Counted from the stretch's first letter, positions 47,250 through 60,051 are shown. The stretch: 64,000 bases of DNA from Mrakia gelida (GCA_024345305.1 BRON01000015.1:372001-436000), one strand, 5' to 3'. Notes: generated by a model not told the origin, from the sequence alone. Numbers and translations: made by a program.

Positions 47250-50200
47250 TCACATCTCTCCGGTCCAACCAGCCCCTTGGGATGATGGGAACGGGACCAC
47301 TCCAGCGAGTCTCTCGAGAAGGGTCTCCCAGTTCTGTTGGTAACGAACGAACGAAAGGAAGAAGCAGGGAAGTCGGTCAGTTCGAAGTTCGACGCGTCGA
47401 GAGGAGAAGGGAGAGACTGACCTGCCAATCGTTCGGATCCTCTGGGAACGGCATCGAGAACAGATCTCCTCCCTCTTCAGCTCCTGATACTGGCCCACCA
47501 AATGGATCTCCTCCTCCTCCTCCCGAAACGAAACCCTGCGACTGAGACGACGACGAGGCGACGAGGGGTTGGGACCAAGTCGAGGAGGGCTGGCTGTCGA
47601 GAGGTGGGTAGGCGGCGAGAGTAGGGGAGGGTTTGTCGGGGAAGGGGATGGAGTTGATCTCGTTTTGGTGTTGGTGCAGAGGTTGAGCGAAGGACTGCTG
47701 AACCGACGAGGAGGACGAAGGATCTTGAGGAAGAAGGGGAGGTGGGATCGACGACAACTGGGAGTGTTGATGATGAGGTTGAGGCTGTGGAGCGGAGTAG
47801 CCTGAAGTGGTGTATGAGTATCCGGTGTCGAGGACTGTTCGTGAAGGAGGAGGGAAGGCAGGAGGAGTTGGAGGTCGAGCGTTGTTGGCTGAGACGAGTC
47901 CGACGCCATTTCCGTTCGCGTTTCCGTTGGGAAGTCCTGCTCCTCCTGGGTGATGAGAACCGTACGATGGACGTTCCTGTTCCTGCTCCTCGCTCCCATC
48001 CTCAGAGGATCCGTAGACTGAGTAGTACTCCTCTTCTTGGACGGCGCCTCGATGTTGTTGTTGACGTTCGAGGATGTCGGCGCGAGCTCGTTCGGCTTTG
48101 AGGAGGCACATTTCCTGTGATTCGAGACAACAAAAGGCGGGAGTGAGGGGTCAGTCAAGGTTGAGAGAGATGGTTCGAGCAGTCAACGGAAAGGAGGGCG
48201 AAAAGCGGGACGAACGATGACTCTGATCTCTGCGTCCAAGAACTGCTCGCGTCGGACCGTGTTTCGTTGAATTGCGAGGTACTGCTTCAGCTCTCGAAGG
48301 ATCCTCTCCGACAGAGGTCCCCAAGGATCTCTGATCAAAACGATCCCCATAATCGACGCGGCGTTGAACCCTCCCGAGACGCTGAGCGGCAAAGCAAGAA
48401 AGTCGCGAAGAGGTCGGCAAGACTTCTCGAAGAGCGAGGGACGAAGCGAGACAAGAACGACTCACACCATCCAGTGGAATCGAGTGATGGGATGAGCGTC
48501 GCTCATCTGAAGACGAAGCGACATATCTCCGAAGGCGGACGCGACGCAGGCGTCTCGACTCGCACTGAACTCCTCGGCGACGATGGCTCGAAGAAGGAAG
48601 GGTCGATGGAGGGAGAGACGAGCTGGAGCAAGACGAGAGGATGCAAACGAATCGTTAGTGACGAGGAAGATCGCAAAGGCTGGAGTAAGGGCTCACAGAG
48701 ATGGAACTTCGAATGCAGGGAGATCCTCTGAGAAACGAGGAACGGAAGCTGAGAATCCAGCGAAGTGTCGGGCTCGTCGAACCTGAAGTGAGGAGGAAGG
48801 TCTTGACTCCACGAAACCATCGCAGCGTCGGATTGCAAGACGTGTCGGAAGCTCGTGGGTTGGATACCGAAGCAGAGGTCTGGTTCGGGGAGGGAGGAAG
48901 AACGGAAGTTAGCGTCGCGTCCTATCTTCGTTTCGTCTGCACTTTTGACTCGTTTGCTCACTTTGCATGCTTCCGATGATCGATGAAAGAGCCTTGTGAA
49001 GGATGAGGAATGTTGATTTGGTGGGCGAGGAAAGTGGTCGAGGAGGGGAGGGAGGCGCGTCGAGTCTGAGAATCGAGGACGAAATCAATCAGTTTTGGCC
49101 TGACGCCAGAGCGAGCGAAAGACAATGAACTCACTCTGAGTCGTGAATGTTGGCTGGGGAGTTGACGATGCTCTGGTCGTTCTGAATGGAGAGAGGTCGG
49201 CCGAGGAAGAGCGAAATGGATCTGGATTGGCAGCGAGACGAAGAAGTCAGTTCGGAAACGACGAGAAGGAGAGGGATCGGCGTCGAATCTCACCTATCAA
49301 GGCAGTAGAGCTATGAGGACCGTTCGATAAGGAGGAGGGAACTTTCAGTCAGCTTCTCCGGGCGTTCGACACGACCAAGATGTCGTGAAAGATTCGAACG
49401 CGAACTCACCTGAGCCCAAAGTCGCCTCCTAATCTCTGCTTCCCTCAACGAAAGGTTCCACCTCGATCCGTCGATGTGAAGACCCTGAGCTTGAGCGAAC
49501 CGTGCAGCGTACGAGATGAGGAGCCAAGCTAAGAGAAAAACGAGAAAGGAAGTCGCGTCAGGTTCGGTTTGGGGAGTCGAAAGGAAATTGACCTTGATGG
49601 CTCTACTGACCTTCTGGAGCTCTTCTCTGATTAACAAGGTAGAACGTGACCAGTATCGTGGCTCGGACGATGTCGAGAGACTCCTGAGGTTCGATACAAC
49701 GGCAAAGCATGAGGAACAGCGCGGGAAAGCAGGAACGCGTCGTCAGCACTCTCTTCCTAGCACCCGCACGATCACAAGAAGAGGACAAAGAATCGAGCAC
49801 TCACTCCATGAAACGTCGGACTACTCATGATAGCTCTCCTCGCAGCCCAGTACCAAGTCTTCGCTCCCTCGTCACGATCTCGAATACCCTCCGCTCCCTC
49901 CTCTTCAGTCCATCCCAGCAGGCAGCCGTACGCGAGGACGATGAAGAGGAGCGCTAGCCAGCGCATGTCGATCCCTGAGATATCCTCCACGTCGAATGAA
50001 CGATTCCAAAACGCGTCGTACTGCGAGAGGAAGACAATCGTGAGCTCGAGTCGACTGAACGCGAGCGGGAGAGATGGAGCGCGACTCACTTTGCTCTGGA
50101 ACTCGTCTCGGTAGACCAGATCGAGATGAAAATCGTACCTCTCGAAGAACGCCAGGATGAGGGTGTCGCAGATCCTGGAGAGCGAGAAACAGATGGGGTC

Positions 50201-51806
50201 AGCGGTTGCGACGCGTCGAAGCAACCCCTCGTCCCTTGTGGTCTTGCTCGCTTGCGAACTCACGATCTTCGAGGTAGCAGAGCTACAAACTCTCTCAACT
50301 AATGAGAGAAGAAGACGAGCAAAAGGGTCAGCCTCTTGTCTCGACTCGGGACCTCCTCCATCTGTCGCTACTTGCTCGACTGGACGATCTCAAACTCACC
50401 TGCGAGACCTGATTGGAATGGCTCAGCTCCGTCCTAAACTGCCTATGAGCAGGTACCGGAGCAGCTGATAATCCTCCTGCATCGTCGACATTGGCTCCTC
50501 CCTGAAACAAGATCGAGCAGGTCAGTCTCGAGCGGCGAGTCGAAGTCGAGCTGAGGAGAGGGAGTGAGACGGACAGCGATGATCCTGAGAGCTGCTGCTG
50601 GACCGAAGTAGGATCCTCCAAAGTAAGCTGGCGCTTCAGGAGGGGCTTCCTTAGCCGAAGAGGGCCAGACTCGATTCGCCGTTGTCGAAGAGGTGGAGCT
50701 CATACTCGTTTTGGACGGTCCAGCGACGGGTCGAGGTGGATCTTGCTGCTCGACGGGTTTCGGTTGATGGTACTGTTCTGGGGGAGGTTGAGCTGCTGGA
50801 GGAGGAGCTACTGCTGGAGGCGGAGGTGGTGGAGGGGGTGGTGCTGGTGGTGGGACAGGTTGATAGGCTGAGGCTGAAGGAGGAGGAGGTTGCTGTTGAG
50901 CTCGAGGAGCCGGGAGAGGTTGAGGAATCGAGCTGATCGTTGGAGGTGGGAGGGAGGGTTTCGGTTTCGACCTTGATAAAGGAGGTCCCAGTTGAGCTGA
51001 TTCTGCGACCGAAGGAGGGAAGACGCAGGCGTCCTGTACTCCTCGTTTGGTGCAGTTCTGACATGGAACGCCGCCGTCGCACTGTGTTGGAGGAGGTCGA
51101 GAGGGAAGGAAGGAAGGTCGGGATCGGTTTGGTGTTGAGGGAGGGGTTCGAGCGGGAAAGCGGAGATGGTAAAAGAAGGAAAGAAGAAGAGAGCGGAGTA
51201 GCGGTTGTCAGCGAGCCGGTAAGGGGTGGAGCGTCGAGAGATGGGGCGAGATCATCTCTCGAGGGAGGGAGAAGGTCGATGGGAGACAAGTGAGAGAGGG
51301 AGGGAGGGAGGGAGAGGTCGAGCTCGCTGACCTTCTGTTTCCTCGAGTTACAGGCCTGGAACAGAACACGAGACAAAGACTGAGATCAGCTTCGAGTCAG
51401 GATCACGATCTATACATATCGATTGACTCACGACGCAAGCTGTAGCCATCCTTCCTCTCTTCCTCTTCTTCGCCTGAGTCGGATGAGCTCCCGCAACTAA
51501 TCTCCCTCCTCCCACCTCGCCCTCCTCCTTCACCTTCACCTTCCCCTTCCCTTTCCCAGCAGACTTCCCTACAGATCCATGAAGGGACTCAGAAGGAGAC
51601 TGTTGCTGAGGAGCCGGAGGAGTCAAGGCCGTGGAGGAGGAAGAGAGAGGACCAGGGGGAGGAGGTCGGCTGAGGAAGGGAGGGGAGGTGTGGTGGTGTT
51701 GAGCTTGGGCCGATGAGGAGGAGGGAGGATGCTGCGAGTACTGGGGCTGCTGATTCGTATGGGACGAGGAGGAGGCGTAAGAGGAAGGGTCGTTGGGATT
51801 GAACAT
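47250..51806 (-). CDS. Zn2Cys6 fungal transcription factor
   Basis: ATG at 51806 starts MFNPNDPSSYASSSS, a Gln/His/Ser/Pro-rich N-terminus. A basic patch (AKKRKRGRMATAC) leads into the binuclear cluster, spread over three exons: CV, then ACNSRKQK, then CDGGVPCQNCTKRGVQDAC. The spacing is C-x2-C-x6-C-x5-C-x2-C-x8-C. The middle exon is only 24 nt (51332-51355). Pro-rich linkers follow, then the fungal transcription factor middle domain (ICDTLILAFFERYDFHLDLV, AARFAQAQGLHIDGSRWNLS, RRRLWAQLYCLDRSISLFLG with GRPLSI). A Ser/Gln-rich C-terminus ends GWTGEM with TGA at 47250. It should bind DNA, probably at CGG triplets, and regulate metabolism. The targets are not evident from the neighbours. Confidence 0.88.
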
Positions 51807-52287
51807 CGTGAAGATCCGATCCCAGATGGAGGTTGAGAGCTCAAAAACGAGAGGGAAGGTGTGGGACGCACGAAGTCTTCAACGCCGACCAGAGAAGGTG
51901 GAGAGATCCTCCCGATCTCCTGTCTCCTTCTTCTGAAGCCGGTGCACTTTAACTTTTTCTAGACTACAGATTCGATCCCTCGCCCTTCTCTGTTCTGGAA
52001 TCTGTGCTGAGAAAACTTCCTGAGGGAGAGGAACGGCTCTGACTCAACGCTCTCCTCCGACCGTCCAATTCAAACCTCCCCGTCCTCTCTCCACCTTTCT
52101 CCCTCCTCGACGCGTCTATGCAACTCCAGAGCACGCCTCCTCCGTCGCTCTAGATCACCAAAGCTCGCTGTTGCTCCGGCTCTCTCTTTCTCGCACGGGA
52201 TCCGGGTCTCTCTACGTCCTCAAACGAACGAGCCTCTCCCGCGACGCGTCTCGACTCTTCCAAGAAAGCAGCATCGGATAAACGACC
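51807..52287. promoter_or_regulatory. Promoter of the Zn2Cys6 factor / 3' region of the cyanase gene
   Basis: The sequence is CT-rich with ACGCGTC near 52108. No other gene is visible. The two flanking genes run in the same direction. Confidence 0.4.
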
Positions 52288-53392
52288 TCAGAACTTTGAG
52301 TAAGGGAGGAACTTCCCATCGACTGAACACACACCAACCGAAGCGTTCAGTCAGGTCCATATCGTCTCTACGCCCCCACTACGACGACAGCGAGAAAGCC
52401 GACGACTCACGAGTGATCTTGACTCTGTCGCCCTTCGGGTTTGGGACCTTCTCGACCTTGCACGAGAAGTCGATGGCGGACATGCTGAAACGATCTCACA
52501 AAAAGAGAGCCGTCAGTCAGCACTGACTCATATGAAGCAAAGAAAGAGAGAAGGAGAGAAGCTCACATGCCGTCGCCGAACCTGAACGAGCGAAGGAAAG
52601 GGAGATGAACGACGCGTTTCATCAGCAATCTATCACGAAGGAAAAACAAGACCTTTCAAGCTTAGACTCACTTCTCAAAGATGATATGCTTGATGGGCAT
52701 CCCGAACACCACCAAAACCTATCCGAATCGACGAAAGAAACGAAGGTGAGCCTGGGTGAGCTCGCTCGTTCACCGCTCCCCTCGCCCTCCCCCGCCCTCC
52801 CTCTCTCGACCCACTCACCTCATACAACCGATACAACAACGGGTCTCTCGGAGGCCCCTCCCAATCCTGTCCCCTCACAGGCATGAAGTCCTCTCCCAAC
52901 CCCTCCCCAGGCGCGTTCAAGGCCCTTATCTCCGAGTCGTTCCATCCCAGAACGGCAGCGAGTTTCTGAAGATCCTCAGAGGTAGGTTTGGCTTGACCGT
53001 AGGCGAGAGCTCCGACCCAGACTTCTTCTCGGCCCATCGCGAGGGCGAGGTCGGCGAAGGTGAGGCCTGGGAGGAAGGGGAGGGGAGGGGGAGAGATGGG
53101 GGAGGGAGAGGAGAAGGGAGAGTGTGAGCTCGGAGCTTAGCGTTCGTCCCTTGTCTCTTTGGCGATGGGGCTCGGGAAGTAGGAGAGGAAAAGGAAGCAA
53201 GGAGACTCACCCTTCTTAGCCTTAGCAGCAAGGATCTCTTTGCAGATAGGAGGGAGGTTGGCGAGATGCTGTCTCCAAGCATCATCACATCGAAGGGAGA
53301 TGGTGAGCTTCGATCCATCGATCCCTCTTTCCCTTCGTTCGGGAGCGTAAAGAGCTGCACCACCCTCAGGATGCAAAAGTACTCACGCTCAT
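52288..53392 (-). CDS. CYN1: Cyanate hydratase (cyanase)
   Basis: ATG at 53392 encodes only MS before an intron, then HLANLPPICKEILAAKAKKG, LTFADLALAMGREEVWVGAL and AYGQAKPTSEDLQKLAAVLG, the N-terminal helix-turn-helix-like domain. The C-terminal domain reads PPRDPLLYRLYEVLVVFGMP, FEKFGDGIMSAIDFSCKVEK and ITLDGKFLPYSKF with TGA at 52288. The catalytic Arg and Glu of YRxYE and the Ser of MSAIDF are present. Cyanase turns cyanate plus bicarbonate into ammonia and CO2, and is a decameric cytosolic enzyme. Very small exons encode FGDGI and the last dozen residues. It looks intact, with about 165 residues, normal for the family. Confidence 0.92.
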
Positions 53393-53869
53393 GATGTGTC
53401 GAAGGAGAAAGTAGTGATGAGTGTGTGGGTGTAGTAGAAGACTGGGAGAGAGGGTGATGGTCAGAGGGAACGAAACCAGGAAGGAAGGAAACGATGGAGA
53501 GGGTCAGGCTCGGTGCGAGGTGGGTTTGACCTCCACTTTGATCGCTATTTTCAATGCGTTTTCTGATCAGCAGATACCGATTCGTCGGACGGACGAATAT
53601 GAGGCGTAGCAGATGCAAGAAGGACGACGAAGGCTTGGTCTGGACGCGTCGACGGAAGGAGGGAGGGATGGGAGAGGCTGAAGACGCGTCGTGCACTTTG
53701 AGGTTTGCTCGGTGTATTAGAAGGTGGTCGAGCCCAAGTCTACTAGGATCTTCCAGTAGCCATATCACTCCCTCCCTCCTTCAGTCTCTCTCAAAGAAAT
53801 CCCAAGCATCACAGCCAAATCGTCAAAGACCCACAAAAACCCAAAAGATCTCCCCTTCAACTCCCTCCC
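53393..53869. other. Intergenic region upstream of cyanase
   Basis: The region has two ACGCGTC elements (about 53643 and 53683) and is otherwise featureless. It should contain the cyanase promoter and the 3' end of the coiled-coil gene. Confidence 0.4.
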
Positions 53870-55519
53870 TCATTCCTCCTCCAAATCCATCCCCATTCTC
53901 CTAGCCAGATCAGCCGCAGAACTACTCGTTCGTCTTCTCCCCATCCCTCCACCCGCTCCCCCTCCTCCGTTCCCACCCCCATTCGAACTCCCTTCACGTT
54001 CGTCCCTTCTTGACTCGTTCCGACCGTTCCCTCCTCGTCCACCGCCTCTGGAGCGATCGTCACCTCGGCGATCTCGATAGGAGTCTGAGTTGGGGTGGGA
54101 GTTGGACCCTCCGCGAGATGAGGTTGAGCGAGGACCAGTTGGGTAGGGACCTGCTCCTCCTGTAGAGGACGACGACGAGGGACCTTTGTTGTTGTTGTTG
54201 CCGTATCCGTTCCTTGAGCCGTTGAGAGTCGAGGATGAGGACGCTCTAGGAGCGCTGAGAGGCGGGCGGGAAGAGTTCGAGTTCGAGTTCGGGCGAGGGG
54301 AGGATTCGTCGCGTCTCGTCGCGGAGGAAGAGTTCCCGTTGTTGTGGTGGTTGCGAGCAGGGGAGGAAGGTGCTGATTGGTAGTCTGAGTTGTGGTGGCG
54401 CGAGGAGGAGGAGGGGGCATGGTCGTGGTTGTGGTTTGAGGAGGAGGCAGAAGAGGGATGGTGCGAGTTGGAGTTGGGGTTCGACGCGGCTGCGAGGAGT
54501 TCGGGGAGGGGACCGCACTGGGTCTCGTAGGATTCGAGGTGGGATTCGAGGGTTTCGATTTTGCTTTGGGAGAGAGTTAGGTCGGCGCTGGAGGGAAGGA
54601 AAAGGGACAAAAAATAAAGGGAGGGGTGTGAGTTCGGGAGAAGACCGACGCGAAGAGACAGGGAGGGAGACGAAGGACGAACTCGAGTGCTAGGATCGTT
54701 TGATGGCAGTCTGTTGGACCGAGCCGTCAAACGGAGAATCAGCTCTCTCGTCGATTGCTGCAAGAGAAAGAAGTAGAAGCAGGACTAACCATCCACAGCC
54801 TTCCTCAACTCCTCCTCGCCCTCACCTTCCCTCCAGCCCTCCATCTCCTCCTCCTTCTTCACTCCCTCTTTCCCTTCCACCAAATCCAGTATCCTCTCCT
54901 CCAGCTCCTCGTTCTCTCTCGTAAGCAGTCTCATTCTCTCCACGACCTTGCCCAGATCAACCTTCCTCTCCCCTCCCTCCGTCGTCGTCGTCGAGAGAAG
55001 CGACCGAAGAAGCGTGTTCTCCTGCTGCAGCGCTCGAAGCTGAGCTACTAGTTCTGGAGTTGGGGTTGGAGCTGGTGGGGACGTTGATGTTGGAGGTGGT
55101 TTGGGTTTGGGGAGGTTGGTGGGGAGAGAAGAGGGTGGAGGAGGAGGGAAGAAGAGAGGGATCTTGGACGAGGAAGAGGGAAGCTGTGAGGAGGAAGAGG
55201 ACGAGGTGATGGTGTTCTGTTGGAGGCGGATCAAGGATATACGAGGCCATCAGAATCGTACAAGGAAAGGTTCAATCTCCCATCTCGTGAGCATGCGAGC
55301 TAGTGAACATAGCGCGGGCTAGAGGTTGAAACGAACCATCAACTCATCGACTTCCCTCTCCTTCCCCTTCATCCTCCTCAACAATTCCTTCTCTCGATCA
55401 GACCACCCACTCCCACCTGCCCCGCCTTCGGTCTTCACCACCGAAGCCACTCCCTCATCCCAGTCGTTCAGAGCCGAGTCGATCTGGTTGTCGTAGGGAG
55501 AGGTTGCGCTCGAGGTCAT
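53870..55519 (-). CDS. Coiled-coil, low-complexity protein resembling WTAP/Mum2
   Basis: ATG at 55519 starts MTSSATSPYDNQIDSALNDW. A charged helix follows, REKELLRRMKGKEREVDELM. After a Pro/Ser-rich linker there is VAQLRALQQENTLLRSLL, then GKVVERMRLLTRENEELEER and, in a later exon, LSQSKIETLESHLESYETQ. The C-terminal half is Ser/Asn/Gly/Arg-rich and ends RRMGMDLEEE, with TGA at 53870. The order of helices, with a CRMLxxENxEL-like stretch, is similar to WTAP/Mum2, the scaffold of the m6A mRNA methyltransferase complex, but this is a remembered resemblance rather than an alignment. It could be an unrelated coiled-coil protein. The RGG-like tail would fit RNA association. Confidence 0.5.
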
Positions 55520-56330
55520 GTCGAAGGAAGAAGGAGGAGGGGAGAGTCGAGCTCGTTTCCGGGAGAGAGCCGTCGTCGTCGCTGAGGAGGAGGAGGGAGT
55601 CTGTAGGTTTCGCGACCGAATGCAGGGACGAGAGGAAGAGGAGGTCAGCTTCGAGTGAGGTTTGCAGGAAGTAGAGGAATTAGGAAGAGGCAGACGAGAG
55701 ATCGGTACGAACGAAGGAAGCTGATGATGGTCCGCCGACGTTAGCGGGCATGGACGAGAGAAGAAGGCGATGCGAGGAGACTTGAGAGGGCTAGCTAGAG
55801 TAGTAGAGTCGTCCTATGATAGATCGGACGGAGGAAGAGCGATCCTAGAGAAAGGTGAGGAGGGGGAGCTGAGCGTTGAAAGAAAGGGGGGGGAAGGAAG
55901 GCGACGTCGACTGATTCGATTCGAAGTGTATTCGAAGTGTCCGAGCTCACGCCTCCTCCGTCTTCTGCGCCCGTTATCTAGAACGTATCGAAAGAGAGCA
56001 TCTCGCATCGATGAACAAGACCCAAAGGAGAGAAACAGGAGCACGATATTTTTCGACGGCAGAAAGAGATGAAAAGCGAACGAGGGAGGGGACAGAGGGA
56101 AGAAGAGCGTTTCCGACGCGACGAGTCGACGAGCGAGGAGCGATTAGACCTAGCGTAGTAGAAGGAAAGAGAAAAGAGCAGAACGAAGGTGATGTGGTAG
56201 GCAAGGTCGAGACGAGCACAGAAAGAGAAGAGACTTGGAAGGGGTTACACAAAGTCTAAAAAACGAAGAAGACGAAACGAAACGCGACGACGAGCTCCCT
56301 CGTCCAGAGAGGCAGCACAGAGCTAATCTA
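55520..56330. other. Intergenic region between the coiled-coil gene and SYP1
   Basis: This comprises the 5' region of the coiled-coil gene and the 3' region of SYP1. It is GA-rich on the plus strand. An intron-like GGTCAGCTTC element near 55640 hints at a 5' UTR intron for the minus-strand gene. No coding feature is recognised. Confidence 0.4.
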
Positions 56331-59300
56331 CTACTCAACAGTGAACCTCCCAGTCTGCACACTCTTCACCACCTCCTCCAACTTCCACCCCGCCTCGCTC
56401 GGTCCTCCAAACTCATTCAACGACGCTCCGCTCGCTCCACCCACCACGCTCACTGCCAAACTCGAGCACAACGCTCCCTTCAACACCCACCTCACCGCAA
56501 TCGGTCCCGGAACCGTCTTCTCGTCAACCGCCATCCTAGCGACGATCTTGTTCTCCTTGACGGCGAGCGAAAGGGGTTCTCCGACGTAGAGGATCCGCTT
56601 GGTTGCGGGGTCGTACGTTCCAGGGAAGGGTTTTGATTGGGGTTTGGAGATGGTTGGGGAGGAGATGGGGACGGAGAAGGAGATGTCTGAGATGGAGGGT
56701 TGTTCGGAGGAGGAGTAGTCGGGGGAGGTGAGGGAGGAGGTAGGGGAGAGGGAGTAGTTGATGAGGAGTTTGGTGTTTTCGTCTTCGCACTTCCATTGAG
56801 GGACGGCGGAGAGAGGGACGAGGAGGGAGGCTTTGCCTTCGGAGATGCTGCGAGGAGAGAAGAGGCAAGGCGAAAAGAGGTGGGTCAGTCGAGGGAGGGG
56901 GCGAAGAAGGAGAATAACAGGAAAGGGAACGAGACGAGACGAGACGCGACGCGAACTCACTGAAGTTGGTACTTGAACAGCACGACGAGCTTCCCAGGGT
57001 TGACGCTCGCGGCTCCCGAGAGCGCCTTGGAGTCGAGGAAGTACTCCCCAGGATGATCCGGTCCGGCAGGAATGACGAACTGAGGGTTGGGAGCGATCTT
57101 CATCATCTGCTCGAAGTTCTCGATCCGAAGGTGGATTCGGCCGTTCTTGTCGACCTCGGACTGAGGGACGTCTCGAAGCGAGCAGGCAATTTCACCGGCG
57201 ACCATAGCCTTGACGATGACTCCTCCTCGAGCAGCGACGTTGCAGGTCTCGGTGATGGCGGCTCGGAGTCCTCCTCCTTGGGGAAGCGAAGGGTTCGAGT
57301 CGAAAGGGTTGTGGTTCGGCGAGGAGAGCGAGTTCTGGGTGGAGGCGGTGGAGAGCATGGTGTTGGATCGCTCGTAGGATCCAGGAGCGTTTCCGTTGGT
57401 GGTGGTAGGGGAGATGGGAGAGAAGGAAGGAGCGGGAGGGGAGAAGGTCGATCCTGTTGGCGAGTCCGCCATTTCCTGAACCGATCCGTTTCGACTCGCT
57501 GGCTTTCCAGCTCCCGAGAACGCTCCGAGTCCCATGGCTTGACCGAGAGGCATGTCGTCTGGGATTCCTCCAAACATGGTGTTCCTGACGTCCCTTCGTC
57601 CTCGAACGGTTCCTCGTCGCGTCGGGTTCTGGGAGGAGGGAGGTTGAGCGAGAAGGGTGCTCTGGACCTTGGCGAGAGCGATCCGACGTTCCTCCTCGGT
57701 TTCCTGGATGGGAGCGGGAGCCATAGCGAGTCGAAGCTGAGGAACCTCGTTGTTGGTAGAGGAAGAGTGGTTCATGTCGGAGTCGTCGTCCATGAGCGAA
57801 GCGTTGTTGGCCTCGATCTCCCAAGGCTTCTTGTCGTGGTCGGGAGGAGGAACGGAGAATCCGTCGGCGTCGACCATGGGAGCAGGGGAGGCCTACGAAA
57901 AGAGGAGGGAGGAGTCAGCTCGAAGTCGATCAAAGGCGAGGGAAGTGGGAGAGACGCGTCAACTCACCGAGCTTCCGTTCGTGTTCGAGTTCGAGCTTCC
58001 GTTCGCCCTCGTCGGCTCGAGGACCTCGACCTGTCCCTCCGATCCACCGCTCGTCTCCCTCCTCTGAGGCTGACGTCTAGGCTCATCGTCTCCATCTCCC
58101 AAGGAGTCGAATCCTCCTCCTCCTCCTCCTCCAACAGCTCCGTACGAATCGTTCGTCGCGTTCCCAGGTCGAGCGGTTCCGTTTCCAGATCGAGAGGTGG
58201 CTATCGAGCTCGCTCGGTTCCTGTTTCGACCAAAGACGGACTTGAGAGGGTTGAGGGAAGAACCGAGACCTGAGGACGAGTTGGAAGGGTTGAAGTCTCC
58301 TCCTCCTCCTCCCATGGGACCTCCGGAGGAGGTGACGGAGGATTGTCGACGAACGGCTGCAGGAACGAGAAAGACGAAGCCAAGGTCAGCTCTAGCTCCA
58401 CCTCGTCGAGGGAAAGTAAGAGACGGTACGTACTGGGAGCCCTGCTCATCCCACTCATGGCACTAGCGTTCGAGACGTTCCTGTTCCCGTTCGACTGAGG
58501 AGGAGGCGCCGACCTCCCTCCTCCTCCGTGACCCTTCTTCAACAAGAACTCCTGCAAGTCCTCCATCGTATCCCACCCCAAGATGCCCATCATAACCCTC
58601 TCGCTCCCCTCCATCTCTCCTCGAGCGATATCACTCCTGCTGGTCTCCCACTTGGCCAGGATCTCCTTGACCTCAGCGAGTCGACTCTCCTCGACAGCTT
58701 GGTAGAGCCCGAAGACCTGAGGGGACTCGATGAGCCATCCTTGTTGAGCGTCGGCGAGTCCAGCTTGAGCGTCCGAGAGTTCAGACATTGTCTTTTCCTT
58801 TCGAGAGGCGTCGACCTTCTTCTGGGCCTGGAGGTGAGGGATGAGAGGGAACGAGGCATGGAATTATGGAAGGCAAGGTCAGCTTCAGCTTCGAGCTCTC
58901 GAGAGAAGGTCGTAGAGCTGAGGAGAGGGAGATACGAACCTTTTGAAATCGAGTCTGACAGCTCTCAAGGTTCTTGATGGTCTTGTCGAGGTTTCCATCG
59001 AACTGAGATCGGAAGGAAAGGGAGGAGGTGAGCTGCTGAAACGAAGGGGGGAGGGAGGGAGGAGGGAAGGAAGTCGAACGAATCGAACTCACCAGGCTGA
59101 GCTTCCCCCAATCACCCTTGTTGCTCATCTTCCTCAAAGGGCCCTCGACCTCGTCTCGCATCTTCTTCTCGAGGTTTGAGTGAGCAGAGGCAGTCTAGAA
59201 GAAAAGAAGGAAGGGAGGGAAGGGGAGGGGAAGAAGGTCAGCTCTCGCGTCTGTCCGAACGAGTCGCGGTTTGAGAGCACATCCACTGCTTCAGCTGAGC

Positions 59301-60051
59301 TCTATTCCTCGGGGCGGCATACATATTGTTGAGAGCCCCTCCATCTCTAGTAGGAGCTCAGAACGCGAAAGATCTGAGATGTTCGAGAGCGTAAAGATGG
59401 CGACTCGAAGGTCGGAATTCCGCCCGACCTTCCTTCCTTCCCTGTCCTCCAGCGCTCTCTACGAGCTCTCGTGTTCCCCATCCACGCTCCCAGAGGCCCC
59501 TAAAGAGTCTGGTATACTCCTCTCTAGCATTACGAGCTCCTCGACGACCACCCCTCCTCCCCCTTGAGCTCCTACCACACCTCCTCCCTCGTCCCCTGCC
59601 CTCCTCCCCCTTCTCCTCTAGCTCCCTCAAGAAAGCTGAACTCACCTCAGCAACCTCCCCCCAAACCATCTCCCACACGTTCCCCAATCCACCCAGCTCT
59701 CCCCTCGCTCCCACTCCTCCCGACGGACCCCTCTTGGATTGAAGTTTCTGTAAGGAGGCGACGTATTGTTGCTCGATTTGAGCTCTCTCCTTGTACACGT
59801 CCGCGATCGATTCGTTCAGCTTCTGAGCGGCGGAGAGGCGGGTTTGAAGCAGGTTGTGGGAGGCTCGTTGGGAGGGGGCGTTCTGCGTACAACGTCGAGG
59901 TAGAGGTCAGCGTAAGAGAGGAAGGGAGAAGAGAAGATGACGTGGGTTCGTCGAAGGTCGCGATGGATGGGAGGAGTAGAGAGGGAGGACGAACGATGAA
60001 AGCGTTCTCGTAAGCCTGAGGGGCAAGACGAGCTTGGGAGGAATCTGCCAT
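56331..60051 (-). CDS. SYP1: Syp1-type F-BAR / muniscin endocytic protein
   Basis: ATG at 60051 starts MADSSQARLAPQAYENAFI. F-BAR helices follow over several exons: LLQTRLSAAQKLNESIADVY, KERAQIEQQYVASLQKLQSK, EKKMRDEVEGPLRKMSNKGD, and DGNLDKTIKNLESCQTRFQK with AQKKVDASRKEK. A long Ser/Pro/Gly-rich linker with SLNPLKSVFGRNRNR follows. The C-terminal mu-homology domain begins around GLRAAITETCNVAARGGVIV and runs past HLRIENFEQMMKIAPNPQFV, GKLVVLFKYQL and KPFPGTYDPATKRILYVGEP to TAG at 56331. This is the fungal FCHo/Syp1 layout: an early coat protein that marks clathrin endocytic sites and influences septins. One intron (59195-59645, 451 nt) is unusually long. Confidence 0.88.

Noticed and set aside
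56966..58273. 435-residue plus-strand ORF opposite SYP1
   Set aside because: It is an antisense shadow of the well-supported mu-homology region and linker of SYP1, caused by codon bias with few stop codons on the other strand.
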